A program made the translations under genes and the position numbers. From Paraburkholderia lycopersici (GTDB lineage Bacteria > Pseudomonadota > Gammaproteobacteria > Burkholderiales > Burkholderiaceae): a stretch of 64,000 nt of DNA. The number at the start of each line of letters is the position of its first letter. The first letter of the stretch is position 1. The notes below the pieces were generated by a model. The model was given only the letters and a program-made list of their open reading frames with translations, did not search any database and was not told where the DNA came from. The stretch is taken from positions 46,910 through 110,909 of the forward strand of contig NZ_FMYQ01000027.1 of NCBI RefSeq assembly GCF_900096975.1, given 5' to 3'. Positions 63,782 to 64,000 of this stretch are shown piece after piece.

Positions 63782-63810
63782 ATTATGGTTGGACATCCGA
63801 TAAGTGTCAA
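63782..63810 (-). promoter_or_regulatory. Strong promoter of the tRNA-Tyr-Gly-Thr-tufB unit
   Basis: TTGACA (63805-63810) and CATAAT (63782-63787) with an exact 17-base spacer; start near 63775, just before tRNA-Tyr. Confidence 0.85.
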
Positions 63811-63838
63811 GCACTTTATTCGGCGCCAAACCCACAAC

Positions 63839-63859
63839 GCTCTCACTTATAGTGAGAGC
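63839..63859. repeat. Palindrome between the rrn terminator and the tRNA promoter
   Basis: GCTCTCACT and AGTGAGAGC around TAT form a perfect 21-base palindrome about 30 bases upstream of the -35 box. It could be an extra stem of the rrn 3' end or a regulator site. Confidence 0.5.
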
Positions 63860-63867
63860 AAAAAAGC

Positions 63868-63898
63868 AAAAACCCCGGCTTTTGAGGGCCGGGGTTTT
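63868..63898 (-). terminator. Terminator of the rRNA operon
   Basis: AAAACCCCGGC/GCCGGGGTTTTT stem followed on the minus strand by TTTTTGCTTTTTT, right after the 5S rRNA 3' end. Confidence 0.93.
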
Positions 63899-63910
63899 GC
63901 AGGTGGAGGA

Positions 63911-64000
63911 GCCTGACGATTACCTACTTTCACACGGGCAATCCGCACTATCATCGGCGTGGAGTCGTTTCACGGTCCTGTTCGGGATGGGAAGGGGTGG
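63911..64000 (-). rRNA. rrf: 5S ribosomal RNA, 3' part
   Basis: About 90 bases of 5S rRNA, cut off by the window edge at its 5' end. The segments CCATCCCGAACAGG, CCGATGATAGTG and the 3' end GTAGGTAATCGTCAGGC are typical. An rrn operon therefore lies to the right. Confidence 0.93.

Overview
This window is core chromosome of a high-GC betaproteobacterium of the family Burkholderiaceae. The Burkholderia/Paraburkholderia/Caballeronia group fits best, judging from the ribosomal and RNA polymerase proteins, the System II cytochrome c machinery, the pilMNOPQ-aroKB-dgt order and an anti-hemB RNA. The genus cannot be settled from the sequence alone. I see no phage, IS copy, CRISPR array or plasmid-like segment. 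The only element of mobile origin is one REP-associated tyrosine transposase-like gene that has lost its metal-binding HUH motif.

Layout, left part (1-27.3 kb): the 5' end of gltB (minus); the RAYT-like gene; an OmpW-family porin and a DUF883 membrane protein (plus); then a minus-strand block pilM-pilN-pilO/P fusion-pilQ-aroK-aroB-dgt-ugpQ, which couples type IV pilus alignment proteins to the shikimate pathway, dNTP hydrolysis and a phosphodiesterase. Divergent from it is mrcA (PBP1A). cyaY and lptM-lysA are divergent from each other. msrQ-msrP (repair of periplasmic methionine sulfoxide) and cytochrome c4-resB-ccsB (System II cytochrome c maturation) follow on the minus strand. engB and hemB are on the plus strand, with an anti-hemB RNA on the minus strand upstream of hemB. 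cutA-dsbD closes this part.

Right part (27.3-64 kb): one long minus-strand array of information-processing genes. In transcription order from the right it holds a 5S rRNA 3' end, tRNA-Tyr, tRNA-Gly, tRNA-Thr, tufB, tRNA-Trp, secE, nusG, rplKAJL and rpoBC. A small membrane protein gene and recQ follow. Then come the str operon (rpsL, rpsG, fusA, tufA), S10 (rpsJ to rpsQ), spc (rplN to rpmJ) and alpha (rpsM, rpsK, rpsD, rpoA, rplQ) clusters, closed by a perfect terminator. The two tuf genes lie 19,977 bp apart and are almost identical. Good sigma70-like promoters are visible before tRNA-Tyr, before rpsL and, unusually, between rpsJ and rplC.

Most interesting points: the HUH-less RAYT-like gene next to gltB; the anti-hemB RNA with a pyrimidine loop complementary to Shine-Dalgarno sequences; a single-gene PilO-PilP fusion with a short PilQ; a structured leader and promoter inside the S10 cluster; and a tuf gene-conversion pattern whose edge lies in the first eight codons. 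No wholly new multi-gene system is evident.
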